Below are positions 26,801 to 35,523 of a DNA stretch of 64,000 bases, in pieces. Made by a program: the position numbers and the translations under genes. This DNA comes from Pseudomonas sp. URMO17WK12:I11 (GTDB taxonomy: Bacteria > Pseudomonadota > Gammaproteobacteria > Pseudomonadales > Pseudomonadaceae). The stretch covers positions 310,001-374,000 of the forward strand of contig NZ_VEDF01000002.1 in NCBI RefSeq assembly GCF_007677725.1, given 5' to 3'. The notes under the pieces were generated by a model. The model was given only the letters and a program-made list of their open reading frames with translations. It ran no database searches and was not told the origin of the DNA. Within the stretch, counting starts at the first letter, position 1. Each line of letters opens with the position of its first letter.

Positions 26801-28783
26801 TCAGAAGGCAAAGCACGAGCAGCCCAAGGCACCCCAGAAGCCTTGGAAATCATTGACCGGAACGCTAGATTGCCGCGCCTTGTCGTGGCTGTGGGCATGC
26901 ACACCGCAGGGGCCGGAACATTGGTGCACGGTTGCCGCCAGTGAAGGCGTGCCTACCCGCCAGTGCCCAGGCACCTTGGCCACCGGCGACCATTCCGGCA
27001 GCACCGGCACCTGTGGCGGGCCAAGGCGATCGAATTCAGCAGCGGCGTAGACCACTTTGCCGTCGACGATGGTCAGCACCGATTCGATGCCTTTGATCGC
27101 TTCTTCATCGACGCTGAAGAAGTCCAGCGACAGCGCCGCCAGGTCGGCCAGCTGACCGACCTTGATCTGACCTTTCTTGCCTTGCTCACTGGAGAACCAG
27201 GCACTGCCCTGGGTGAACAGCTGCAGCGCGGTGTCCCGGCTCAGACCCTCCGGATACAGCTCCATACCGCCCACGGTCTTGCCACTGACCAGCCAGTACA
27301 ACGAGGTCCACGGGTTATAGCTCGACACCCGCGTGGCATCGGTGCCAGCACCCACCGGCACCCCCATTTCCAGCATGCGCTTGATCGGTGGCGTCTGCTC
27401 CGCCGCCTTGGCCCCGTAGCGGTCGACGAAGTACTCACCCTGGAATGCCATGCGGTCCTGGATCGCGATGCCGCCGCCCAGCGCGCGCACGCGCTCGATG
27501 TTCTGCGCGGTGATGGTTTCGGCATGATCGAAGAACCACGGCAGGCCGTTGAACGGGATGTCCCGGTTGACCTTCTCGAACACGTCGAGCATGCGCGTGA
27601 TCGATTCGTTGTAGGTGGCATGCAGGCGGAACGGCCAGCGTTGCTCGACCAAATGGCGAACCACAGGTTCCAGCTCTTGCTCCATGGTCTGCGGCAGATC
27701 TGGACGAGGTTCGAGGAAATCCTCGAAGTCGGCAGCGGAGAACACCAGCATTTCGCCAGCACCGTTGTGGCGCAGGAAGTCGGTACCGCTGTGCAGCTTG
27801 ACGCTGGAGGTCCACTTGCGGAAATCGTCCAGCTCTTCCTTGGGTTTCTGGGTGAACAGGTTGTAGGCGATGCGCACGGTCAACTGATCGTTGTCGGCCA
27901 ATTCCTGGATCACCGCGTAGTCGTCGGGGAAGTTCTGGTAGCCGCCGCCGGCATCGATGGCGCTGGTCAGGCCCAGGCGGTTCAACTCGCGCATGAACTG
28001 GCGGGTGGAGTTGACCTGGTATTCGAGCGGCAGCTTCGGCCCCTTGGCCAGGGTGGCATACAAGATCATGGCGTTGGGCCGGGCGATCAGCATGCCGGTC
28101 GGGTTGCCGAACTTGTCGCGCTGGATCTCGCCGCCCGGCGGGTTGGGCGTGTCCTTGCTGTAGCCAACGGCCCTGAGGGCGGCGCGGTTGAGCAGTGCAC
28201 GGTCATACAGGTGCAGGAGGAACACCGGGGTATCGGGCGCCGCCTGGTTGATTTCTTCCAAGGTCGGCATGCGCTTCTCGGCGAACTGGAATTCGTTCCA
28301 GCCACCGACCACCCGTACCCATTGCGGGGTCGGCGTGCGCGCCGCCTGGTCCTTGAGCATGCGCAGGGCATCGGCCACCGACGGCACGCCTTCCCAGCGC
28401 AGCTCCAGGTTGTAGTTCAAGCCGCCACGGATCAGGTGCAGGTGCGAGTCGTTCAGGCCAGGGATCACCGTGCGCTGCTTGAGATCGACGATCTGCGTGG
28501 CGCTGCCTTTGTGAGCCATGGCCTCAGCGTCGCTGCCCACGGCAATGAAGCGGCCGTCCTTGATGGCAACGGCGGTGGCGGTGGGCTTTTCGCGATCAAC
28601 GGTGTGCAGTTTGCCGTTGAACAGGATCAGATCGGCGGTCATGGAACCTCCTTGGTTGGATGCGTAAGCAGAACCGGCTTGCCCGGAAAAGGGCAATGCC
28701 GACCACAGTGCGCCGGCGGCACCCAGTACGGTGCTGGTGGCGAGGAACTGGCGACGGGTCTTGTCGTTGCGGTCCTGGGACAT
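26801..28783 (-). CDS. Tat-exported YtcJ-like amidohydrolase with Cys/His-rich tail
   Basis: A 660-residue metal-dependent hydrolase. The N-terminus has a twin-arginine signal (TRRQFLATS then a hydrophobic stretch to about residue 35), so it is predicted to be exported folded. The amidohydrolase barrel follows, with metal motif HLHL in PGLNDSHLHLIRGG, and the C-terminal beta domain GQLADLAALS. It ends in an unusual tail of about 45 residues with CSGPCGVHAHSHDK and GCSCFAF. ATG 28783 has GGAG seven bases upstream. Substrate unknown; relatives hydrolyse formamides or cyclic amides. The upstream alpha/beta hydrolase gene may be co-transcribed. Confidence 0.83.
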   Translation of the reverse strand: MSQDRNDKTRRQFLATSTVLGAAGALWSALPFSGQAGSAYASNQGGSMTADLILFNGKLHTVDREKPTATAVAIKDGRFIAVGSDAEAMAHKGSATQIVDLKQRTVIPGLNDSHLHLIRGGLNYNLELRWEGVPSVADALRMLKDQAARTPTPQWVRVVGGWNEFQFAEKRMPTLEEINQAAPDTPVFLLHLYDRALLNRAALRAVGYSKDTPNPPGGEIQRDKFGNPTGMLIARPNAMILYATLAKGPKLPLEYQVNSTRQFMRELNRLGLTSAIDAGGGYQNFPDDYAVIQELADNDQLTVRIAYNLFTQKPKEELDDFRKWTSSVKLHSGTDFLRHNGAGEMLVFSAADFEDFLEPRPDLPQTMEQELEPVVRHLVEQRWPFRLHATYNESITRMLDVFEKVNRDIPFNGLPWFFDHAETITAQNIERVRALGGGIAIQDRMAFQGEYFVDRYGAKAAEQTPPIKRMLEMGVPVGAGTDATRVSSYNPWTSLYWLVSGKTVGGMELYPEGLSRDTALQLFTQGSAWFSSEQGKKGQIKVGQLADLAALSLDFFSVDEEAIKGIESVLTIVDGKVVYAAAEFDRLGPPQVPVLPEWSPVAKVPGHWRVGTPSLAATVHQCSGPCGVHAHSHDKARQSSVPVNDFQGFWGALGCSCFAF

Positions 28784-28883
28784 GGTGATCTCCGTCTGGA
28801 TGCGGCGGCTGGGACAGCTGTGCAGCATGCCGGCTGCGGCACATTCAGGGCTTGCATGGATGTGCGGTGGCTACGGCGAGATC

Positions 28884-28914
28884 GGCCCTGCCCAGGCGCT
28901 GGGCCGGCAGGGCC
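28884..28914 (-). terminator. Hairpin between the alpha/beta hydrolase and amidohydrolase genes
   Basis: GGCCCTGCC at 28884-28892 pairs perfectly with GGCAGGGCC at 28906-28914, with a further CAG/CTG inner stem. It lies 14 bases after the hydrolase stop. No U tract follows, so it may attenuate or stabilise mRNA rather than terminate. Confidence 0.5.
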
Positions 28915-28927
28915 ATGCGGCGTGCCG

Positions 28928-29746
28928 TTAGCGCTGCAGGAAGGCGAGCAAGTCCTCGTTGAGCTGCTGCGCATGGGTCACGGCGAAGCCATGGGGGGCG
29001 CCGGCATAGACTTTCAATTCGGCGTTGCGGATCAGCTGCGCCGCCCGTTTGCCGGTGGTCTCGAAGGGCACGATCTGGTCGTCGTCACCGTGAATCACCA
29101 AGGTCGGCACGTCGATCTTGGCCATGTCCGGACGGAAATCGGTTTGCGAGAACGCGCTGACGCAATCCAGGGTGGCCTTGATCGATGCCAGCAAGGCGAT
29201 GTTCAGCGTCTGCGTCTGCACGCCCTGGGACACCTGCTGCCCATGGTTCAGGCCATAGAACGGCGTGGCGAAGTCGGCGATGAACTGCGCACGGTCAGCC
29301 CGCAGGCCAGCGCAGATGCCCTCGAACACCGACGAATCGACACCATCGGGGTTATCGTCGCGCTTGCCGAACACGGGCGTGACCGCACCAAGCAATACCA
29401 GGCCTGCGATCCGCTCATTGCCATGCCGGGCGATGTAGCGGCTGACATCCCCGCCGCCCATCGAGAAGCCCACCAGCGTCACTTCGCGCAGGTCGAGGTG
29501 CTCGATCAGCTCGGCGATGTCGTCAGCGAACGTGTCGTAGTCGTAGCCGCTCCACGGCTGGCTCGAGCGGCCGAACCCACGGCGGTCGAAAGCGATGGCG
29601 CGGTAGCCGCGGCTGGCCAGGAACTCCATCTGCGAGTCCCACATGTCGGCATCCAGCGGCCAGCCGTGGCTGAACAGCACCGGTTTGCCAGTGCCCCAGT
29701 CCTTGTAGTAGATCGAAGTGCCGTCGCGGGTAACGAGAGTGGTCAT
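28928..29746 (-). CDS. Alpha/beta hydrolase of the non-haem chloroperoxidase/arylesterase type
   Basis: A 272-residue serine hydrolase. Catalytic triad: Ser95 in GFSMGGG, Asp in HGDDDQIVP (about residue 223) and His252 in GAPHGFAV; oxyanion loop SHGWPLDADMW. This close pattern is typical of cofactor-free haloperoxidases/perhydrolases that also act as esterases. The natural substrate is unknown. It lies 40 bases downstream of a small membrane protein gene, and a YcaC paralogue is further upstream on the same strand: a plausible co-transcribed accessory group. Confidence 0.88.
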   Translation of the reverse strand: MTTLVTRDGTSIYYKDWGTGKPVLFSHGWPLDADMWDSQMEFLASRGYRAIAFDRRGFGRSSQPWSGYDYDTFADDIAELIEHLDLREVTLVGFSMGGGDVSRYIARHGNERIAGLVLLGAVTPVFGKRDDNPDGVDSSVFEGICAGLRADRAQFIADFATPFYGLNHGQQVSQGVQTQTLNIALLASIKATLDCVSAFSQTDFRPDMAKIDVPTLVIHGDDDQIVPFETTGKRAAQLIRNAELKVYAGAPHGFAVTHAQQLNEDLLAFLQR

Positions 29747-29786
29747 GTCGGTAGCTCCTTGAAGGTGGCGAAATGAAGGCGTTGGC

Positions 29787-30095
29787 TCAGCCGCGCAGCC
29801 AGTTGGCGCAGCGGCGGGTTACCCACGGCATGATGTAGAACACCACGGGCAGGATGACGAACAGGTTGACGATCAGATTGCCGCTGATGGCCCCGCCCAG
29901 TTGCGGGAAGCGCGCGAACAACGGCGCCAGCAGCAGCGGAACGATCATGGTCATCGGGCAGATCACCAGGTAGGTCAGCAGGGCCTGCTTCCAGCGAGGT
30001 GGCTGCGCTGCGCTGGCGCCATGGGTGTTGTCGAGCACCTGGTGCTGCAGGCAGACGGTGACCACTTCGGGTTTGGCGTGGAGTGCGGTGTTCAT
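29787..30095 (-). CDS. Small two-helix membrane protein, unknown function
   Basis: A 102-residue protein with about 35 soluble N-terminal residues and two strongly hydrophobic segments (ALLTYLVICPMTMIVPLLLAPLF and AISGNLIVNLFVILPVVFYIMPWV) ending in WVTRRCANWLRG. It resembles the membrane tail found on some antibiotic-biosynthesis-monooxygenase-domain proteins (a weak impression). AAGGAA six bases before ATG 30095. It lies between ycaC copy 2 and a serine hydrolase on the same strand. I cannot assign a role. Confidence 0.65.
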   Translation of the reverse strand: MNTALHAKPEVVTVCLQHQVLDNTHGASAAQPPRWKQALLTYLVICPMTMIVPLLLAPLFARFPQLGGAISGNLIVNLFVILPVVFYIMPWVTRRCANWLRG

Positions 30096-30178
30096 CGGCG
30101 TTCCTTGGGATGAGCTTGCCCGCATCCACTGTGCAACGGCGGACGGGCGGAGGATTGAATGGGTGTGCTGCGCTGGCT

Positions 30179-30199
30179 GGGCGCCGACTGGCGGCGCCC
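30179..30199 (-). terminator. Hairpin downstream of ycaC copy 2
   Basis: GGGCGCC-(7-base loop)-GGCGCCC, ten bases after the stop on the minus strand, without a U tract. Terminator-like only. Confidence 0.4.
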
Positions 30200-30209
30200 G
30201 CTACGTGGC

Positions 30210-30839
30210 TTACTTGTTGGCGTTGAAGGCGTTGTAGCTGGTCATCAGGTTGCGGTAGTCGGGGATGTGGTTGGAGCACAGCGCGGCCAGGCCTTCGATG
30301 TCGTTGCGCCAGTCGCGGTGCAGCTCGCACGCCACGCCGAACCAGGTCATCAGCTGCGCGCCGGCACGGCTCATGCGGTCATGGGCGGCGTCACGGGTCA
30401 TGGCGTTGAACGTACCGGAGGCGTCGGTGACCACGAAGACCTCGAACGCTTCCTCCAGGGCTGCCAGCGCCGGGAAGGCCACGCACACTTCAGTCACTAC
30501 ACCGGCGATGATCAGTTGCTTCTTGCCGGTCGCCTTGACCGCCTTGACGAAGTCTTCGTTGTCCCAGGCGTTGATCTGACCAGGGCGAGCGATGTAAGGG
30601 GCGTCCGGGAACAGCGCCTTGAGCTCCGGCACCAACGGGCCGTTGGGACCTTGCTCGAAACTGGTGGTGAGGATGGTCGGCAGGTTGAAGAACTTGGCCA
30701 GGTCCGCCAGGGCCAGGACGTTATTCTTGAAGGCGTCTGGCTCGATGTCACGGACCAGGGACAGCAGCCCAGCCTGGTGGTCGACCAGCAGCACAGCAGC
30801 GTCGTCTTTGTTCAGGCGGTTGTATTTGAATGGGGTCAT
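30210..30839 (-). CDS. ycaC: YcaC-like isochorismatase-family cysteine hydrolase (copy 2)
   Basis: A 209-residue paralogue of the 20193-20819 gene, aligning end to end with most residues identical. The catalytic Asp (LLVDHQAG) and Cys (GVVTEVCVAFP) are conserved. It is closer to what I recall of E. coli YcaC (LSLVRDIEPDAFKNNVLAL) than copy 1 is. Its start faces the mechanosensitive-channel gene across a 220-base gap. Likely first gene of a minus-strand accessory group with the small membrane protein and hydrolase. Confidence 0.87.
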   Translation of the reverse strand: MTPFKYNRLNKDDAAVLLVDHQAGLLSLVRDIEPDAFKNNVLALADLAKFFNLPTILTTSFEQGPNGPLVPELKALFPDAPYIARPGQINAWDNEDFVKAVKATGKKQLIIAGVVTEVCVAFPALAALEEAFEVFVVTDASGTFNAMTRDAAHDRMSRAGAQLMTWFGVACELHRDWRNDIEGLAALCSNHIPDYRNLMTSYNAFNANK

Positions 30840-31059
30840 GGCGGTTGCTCCTAAGGGGTTCGGTATTCAGTGAGTTGGGTGTTTCGCGTTGATGGGAGAA
30901 GATTAAAAGCTAACCCTTTGGTGCGGTAGATAGCAGTTTTTGGCTTTAGCGTTCCATTTGGCGAACGATGGCATCACCCGGCTTTTGCTCGCCCCATTGC
31001 CTGGCCGAGCAACCTGCACTATTACTACGCAAGCCCTCCCCTGCTCTTCCGAGACCATC

Positions 31060-32487
31060 ATGCTGGCGTTCATCCAGTCGTTCCCGTTGTTGCTCGGCAC
31101 CGCCCTGATCCTGCTCGACCTCATACTCTGGCAACTGATACCGATGCAGCGCCGCGCCTGGCGTATCGGTGCCCGACTGGTGATATTCCTGCTCTTCAGC
31201 ATGGTCTTGGTGGCAGCCGGTATGAGCCCGCTGCAGCCGCCACCCTGGCCAGACGATGTGCCGCGCAACCTGATGGCCACGGTGTTGGCCATCGGCTGGT
31301 GGCTGTTCGGTGCGCGCACCGTGACGGTGGTCTTCGGCCTGCTGCTGGTGGCCCGTGGCAGCCATGGCGGACGCTTGCTGCAAGACGTGTTGGGGGCACT
31401 GATCTTTCTGGTGGCCGTCGTCGCTGCGGCAGGCTACGTGTTGCAACTGCCAGTGAAGGGCCTGCTGGCGACTTCCGGGGTGATGGCCATCGTCATCGGC
31501 CTGGCGTTGCAAAGCACCCTGGCCGACGTGTTCAGCGGCATCGTGCTCAATACCACGCGGCCCTATCAGATCGGCGATTCGATCGCCATCGACGGCACCG
31601 AGGGCAAGGTGCTGGACATCGACTGGCGCGCCACCCGCCTGTTGACGGGCAGTGGCAGCCTGGCGGTGATTCCCAACTCGGTAGCGGCCAAGGCGCGCCT
31701 GCTCAACCACAGCCGCCCGCCGGATGTGCACGGTGTTGCGATCAGCGTGGTGGTACCGGCCAAGATCCGCCCCAAGCGCGTATTCGATGCGCTGGAAAAG
31801 GCCCTGCAAGGCACCAGCGCTATTCTTGCCACTCCCAAGCCCAAGGTGTCGGTCAAGACCTCGACACTGGAATCGGTGGAATACGAAGCCAGCGGCTTCA
31901 TCGCCGACATGGCCGGCAAGACCGATGCCCGCAATCAGCTGTTCGACCTCGCGCACCGCCACCTTGAGGCCAGCGGCGTGATGTGGAACGTCGACCTGGC
32001 CACTGCGCCACGCAGCCGCCAGCGTGAAGTGCTGGATGAGGTCAGGGTGTTCCGCTCGCTGAGCGACGAAGAGCGCGATGCCCTGAGCCAGCGCATGACC
32101 ACCGTGGAGTACTTGGCCGACCAGGTCATCCTCGAGGTCGGCGCGACCTCCGAACATCTGCTGGTGATCGGCAGCGGTGTGGTGTCGGCTTCGGTGCGCG
32201 ATGGCGACACGTTGCTGGAAGCCGGGCGCATGGGTCCGGGCGAGGTGCTGGGGATCGAGGGCATCATCGATGAAGAGCAGTCGCTGGCGGAATTTCGCAC
32301 CCTGACCAGCTGCGTGCTGTACCGCATCGAAAAAGCCCAGGTGCAGAGCTGCCTGAAGCAGCGCGGTGAGGTGCAGACAGCATTGACCAAGCTGCAGCAT
32401 GTCCGGCGCCAGAGCCGCGAGTCGCTGCTGCTGCAAAAGCCGCTTTCAATCAAGAAAGGCGGCTTTCTCAGCTGGCTGCACAGGTGA
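31060..32487 (+). CDS. MscS-type mechanosensitive channel with C-terminal cyclic-nucleotide-binding-like domain
   Basis: A 475-residue inner-membrane protein: four or five hydrophobic segments (about 5-175), the MscS pore helix and beta domain (GLALQSTLADVFSGIVLNTTRPYQIGDSIAIDGTEGKVLDIDWRATRL split over TM3 and the beta domain), then a C-terminal cNMP-binding fold (about 345-460, VFRSLSDEERDALSQRM). The phosphate-binding segment reads GEVLGIEGIIDEEQSLAEFRTL and lacks the Arg that grips the cyclic phosphate, so nucleotide binding is doubtful. ATG 31060 has only a weak ribosome site; an upstream in-frame start is possible. Confidence 0.85.
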   Translation: MLAFIQSFPLLLGTALILLDLILWQLIPMQRRAWRIGARLVIFLLFSMVLVAAGMSPLQPPPWPDDVPRNLMATVLAIGWWLFGARTVTVVFGLLLVARGSHGGRLLQDVLGALIFLVAVVAAAGYVLQLPVKGLLATSGVMAIVIGLALQSTLADVFSGIVLNTTRPYQIGDSIAIDGTEGKVLDIDWRATRLLTGSGSLAVIPNSVAAKARLLNHSRPPDVHGVAISVVVPAKIRPKRVFDALEKALQGTSAILATPKPKVSVKTSTLESVEYEASGFIADMAGKTDARNQLFDLAHRHLEASGVMWNVDLATAPRSRQREVLDEVRVFRSLSDEERDALSQRMTTVEYLADQVILEVGATSEHLLVIGSGVVSASVRDGDTLLEAGRMGPGEVLGIEGIIDEEQSLAEFRTLTSCVLYRIEKAQVQSCLKQRGEVQTALTKLQHVRRQSRESLLLQKPLSIKKGGFLSWLHR

Positions 32488-32495
32488 TCCGCTGG

Positions 32496-33782
32496 CTACA
32501 GCACCACTCTCAAGCATTGGCCGGCGTGGTACAGCGAGAACCCCGACTCGTAGAACGCGGTACGCAGTGACGGCGCCCGCACACCGAGCATCGGCGAGAA
32601 CGGCACCGGCAGGCTACTCGCCTCGCCTTTGAGCAGAAACTCGGCAAATGCCCGGCCTATCACGGTGCCGGTGGTGTTGCCCCGACCGTTGTAACCGGTC
32701 ACGGCCACCAGCCCCGGCGCTGGCTCGAACAGCCGCATCAGGTGATCGGGGGTAAAGTCGATGCAGCCGGTCCAGTGCATTTCCCATTCGACCGTGCCCA
32801 GCTGCGGGTAGTAATGGCTCTGGATCCGGTCGGCCCAGCGCCGTATGAACCAGGCCGGCTTGTTGTCGACCCGGCCAAGGCTGCCGAGCAGCAGACGCCC
32901 CTGATCGTCGCGCCGGATGCTGCTCAGTACGGTGCGGGTGTCCCACGAGCCCTGGCCATGGGGCAGGACCTTGTCAGCGGCGGAACCGTGCAGCGGCTTG
33001 GACGCGACCTGGTAGTAGTAACCGCGGAAAAACTGCTTCTGCAGGTTGCTCCAATCACCTTCGGTATAGGCCCCAGTGGAGATCACCACCTTGTCGGCGC
33101 GTACCGAACCGCGTGCGCTCTTGACCCGCCAGGCATCGCCCTCGCGCTCGACGCCTTCGACCGCCGATTGCTGGAACAGCTTGCCGCCCAGGCGCGTCAC
33201 CGCCGCAGCCAGGCCTTGGGTGTAGGCCATGGGGTTGATGGTGCCGGCACGGCGGTCGAGCAGCGCGGCAGAAATCTTGTCGGTCCCGCAGTACGCCTGG
33301 CACTGGGCGCCGGTGAGCAGCTCGACATCGGCGCCGCGGCGGCGCCACTGCTGATGGCGCGCCTGCAGATCGGCGATGCCGCTGGCGTTGTGCGCCATGT
33401 GCAGGGTGCCTTTGTGCTGCGCCTGGCAGTCGATGCCCAGGCGTTCGATCATGGCGAACACCTCGGCGGGCGCCTGGCCAAGCACCTGGTTCAAGCGGCT
33501 GCCTTGCGCCTGTCCAAGGGTCGCTTCGACATCGTCGGGGCGAATCCAGGTGCCGGCGTTGACCAGCCCGACGTTGCGCCCGGAGCCACCATGGCCGACC
33601 TTCCAGGCCTCGAGAACGATCACCGACTTGCCCTGTTCGAGCAGGTGAATCGCTGCCGAAAGCCCGGTGATACCACCGCCGATCACGCAGACATCGGCCC
33701 TGTGCTCACCGGCCAAGGCTTGGCTGGCGACGCTCGGTTGGCTGACATGTTCCCACAAGCATTGTTGACGCAATTCAGCCAT
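32496..33782 (-). CDS. amaA: L-pipecolate oxidase (FAD-dependent)
   Basis: A 428-residue DadA/GlyOx-type flavoenzyme. The Rossmann motif is CVIGGGITGLSAAIHLLEQG, then WKVGHGGSGRNVGLVNAG; the C-terminus has TGYNGRGNTTGTVIGRAFAE. In P. putida AmaA oxidises L-pipecolate to piperideine-6-carboxylate in D-lysine catabolism, and amaA lies beside amaB as here. Assignment rests on that pairing plus family; by sequence alone it could be another amino-acid or gamma-glutamylputrescine oxidase. ATG 33782 begins MAELRQQCLWEHVS. Confidence 0.8.
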   Translation of the reverse strand: MAELRQQCLWEHVSQPSVASQALAGEHRADVCVIGGGITGLSAAIHLLEQGKSVIVLEAWKVGHGGSGRNVGLVNAGTWIRPDDVEATLGQAQGSRLNQVLGQAPAEVFAMIERLGIDCQAQHKGTLHMAHNASGIADLQARHQQWRRRGADVELLTGAQCQAYCGTDKISAALLDRRAGTINPMAYTQGLAAAVTRLGGKLFQQSAVEGVEREGDAWRVKSARGSVRADKVVISTGAYTEGDWSNLQKQFFRGYYYQVASKPLHGSAADKVLPHGQGSWDTRTVLSSIRRDDQGRLLLGSLGRVDNKPAWFIRRWADRIQSHYYPQLGTVEWEMHWTGCIDFTPDHLMRLFEPAPGLVAVTGYNGRGNTTGTVIGRAFAEFLLKGEASSLPVPFSPMLGVRAPSLRTAFYESGFSLYHAGQCLRVVL

Positions 33783-33828
33783 GGCCCGGCTCCGGCAGTG
33801 GTAAGGACGCCGCCGGTTGGCGGCTTCG

Positions 33829-33891
33829 AGCTGCAAGCCGCAAGCGAGCGCGGATCGCATTGAGGCCACGAACTGCTTTCAGCTTGCAGCT
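33829..33891. repeat. Inverted repeat in the amaB-amaA gap
   Basis: AGCTGCAAGC at 33829-33838 and its exact complement GCTTGCAGCT at 33882-33891 flank about 40 bases. The same 10-mer occurs at 3995-4004 upstream of cyaY. Looks like a dispersed intergenic repeat. It could form a hairpin in the amaB-amaA transcript. Confidence 0.5.
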
Positions 33892-33898
33892 TGGCGCT

Positions 33899-35389
33899 TC
33901 AGTCGAAGACGATGCCCTGGGCCAGCGGCAGCTCGCGCGAATAGTTCACGGTGTTGGTCTGGCGCCGCATGTAGCCCTTCCAGGCATCGGAGCCGGATTC
34001 ACGACCACCGCCGGTTTCCTTCTCGCCGCCGAACGCGCCACCGATCTCGGCGCCACTGGTGCCGATGTTGACGTTGGCGATGCCGCAGTCGCTGCCGGCG
34101 GCGCTCTGGAAGCGCTCGGCCTCGCGCAGGTCGGTGGTGAAAATGCACGACGACAGCCCTTGAGGTACCTCGTTGTTCAGGTGCAAGGCCTGTTCGAAGT
34201 CGTCATAGGCCAATACATAAAGAATCGGTGCGAAGGTTTCGTGCCGCACCACTTCGCTCTGTGCCGGCATCTCGGCGATGGCGGGCGAAACGTAGTAGGC
34301 ATTGGGGTATTGTTCGGCCAATTGGCGCTCACCGCCGAACACCTCGCCACCCTCGTCTCGGGCCTTGGCCAGCGCGCCTTGCATGGCGTCGAACGACTGC
34401 TTGTCGATCAGCGGGCCGACCAGGTTGTCTTTACGCGGGTCGCCGATGCGCACCTTGGCATAGGCAGCTTTGACCCGCGCCACCACCTCATCCTTGATCG
34501 AACGGTGCACGATCAGCCGGCGCAAGGTCGTGCAGCGCTGGCCAGCAGTGCCCACGGCCGAGAACAGAATGCCGCGCACGGCCAGGTCGAGATCGGCGCT
34601 CGGGGCGAGAATCATGGCGTTGTTGCCGCCCAGTTCGAGAATGCTGCGGCCAAAGCGCGCCGCCACCCGCGGCCCCACCTCACGGCCCATGCGCGTGCTG
34701 CCGGTCGCACTGACCAGGGCCACGCGCGGGTCGTCGACCAGGGCTTCGCCGGCTTCGCGGCCGCCGATCACCAACTGGGCAAGACCTGCCGGGGCATCGC
34801 CGAAGGCGGTTAACGCCTTGTCGAACAGGGCCTGGCACGCCAGGGCGGTCAGCGGCGTCTTCTCCGAAGGCTTCCACACCACCGCGTTACCGGCCACCAG
34901 CGCCAGGGTGGTGTTCCAGGCCCACACCGCGACCGGGAAATTGAAGGCGCTGATCACCCCGACCACGCCCAGTGGGTGCCAGGTTTCGCGCATGTGGTGG
35001 CCAGGGCGCTCGGAGGCGATGGTCAGGCCGTACAACTGCCGCGACAGGCCAACGGCGAAATCGCAGATGTCGATCATCTCCTGCACTTCACCAAGACCTT
35101 CCTGAGTGATCTTGCCCGCTTCGATGGACACCAACTCGCCCAGGTCGGCCTTGTGCTCGCGCAGCACTTCGCCGAAAAGCCGAACCAGCTCACCGCGGCG
35201 CGGTGCCGGCACGCTGCGCCAGCTATCGAAGGCACGGTGGGCCCGCTCGATGGCAGCGGTGGTCTCGGCTTGGCCGAGCAAGTGCACCGAGGCGATCTGG
35301 CTGCCGTCGATCGGCGTATGGACAGGGTAGTCGCCCTGAGTGTGGGCCTGGGCGGCAACGCCGAGGCGCTCGAGCAATCCAGCAACCAT
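33899..35389 (-). CDS. amaB: Piperideine-6-carboxylate dehydrogenase (ALDH7 family)
   Basis: A 496-residue aldehyde dehydrogenase with the ALDH7/antiquitin pattern: NAD site VSATGSTRMGREVG, general base Glu in SILELGGNNAMI, nucleophile Cys in GTAGQRCTTLRRL, and the C-terminal AEIGGAFGGEKETGGGRESGSDAWK. AmaB oxidises 2-aminoadipate semialdehyde/piperideine-6-carboxylate to L-2-aminoadipate. It lies upstream of amaA on the same strand with a 116-base gap, and a divergent LysR gene starts 134 bases away. Confidence 0.9.
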   Translation of the reverse strand: MVAGLLERLGVAAQAHTQGDYPVHTPIDGSQIASVHLLGQAETTAAIERAHRAFDSWRSVPAPRRGELVRLFGEVLREHKADLGELVSIEAGKITQEGLGEVQEMIDICDFAVGLSRQLYGLTIASERPGHHMRETWHPLGVVGVISAFNFPVAVWAWNTTLALVAGNAVVWKPSEKTPLTALACQALFDKALTAFGDAPAGLAQLVIGGREAGEALVDDPRVALVSATGSTRMGREVGPRVAARFGRSILELGGNNAMILAPSADLDLAVRGILFSAVGTAGQRCTTLRRLIVHRSIKDEVVARVKAAYAKVRIGDPRKDNLVGPLIDKQSFDAMQGALAKARDEGGEVFGGERQLAEQYPNAYYVSPAIAEMPAQSEVVRHETFAPILYVLAYDDFEQALHLNNEVPQGLSSCIFTTDLREAERFQSAAGSDCGIANVNIGTSGAEIGGAFGGEKETGGGRESGSDAWKGYMRRQTNTVNYSRELPLAQGIVFD

Positions 35390-35483
35390 TCGTGCTTCTC
35401 CTACATCGGGTGATAGGGTTCAAAACCGTGGGATCAGTATCAATCCGATCTCAGCTGTGCAACAAACGACCTTTATTCCGCTT

Positions 35484-35504
35484 ATCATTCCGCGAGGTAA
35501 TGAT
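35484..35504. promoter_or_regulatory. Candidate LysR operator in the amaB/LysR divergent region
   Basis: ATCATT-N9-AATGAT, a 21-bp dyad 20 bases upstream of the LysR start, matching the usual size of LysR sites and well placed for autoregulation plus control of amaB. No binding data; inference. Confidence 0.5.
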
Positions 35505-35523
35505 CAAAGCCGCAGAGAACGCT

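Noticed and set aside
26963..29776. A 937-codon open frame on the plus strand across the amidohydrolase and hydrolase genes
   Set aside because: It is antisense to two genes with intact motifs, has His/Gln/Arg-rich low-complexity composition, and no recognisable domain: a GC-rich shadow frame.
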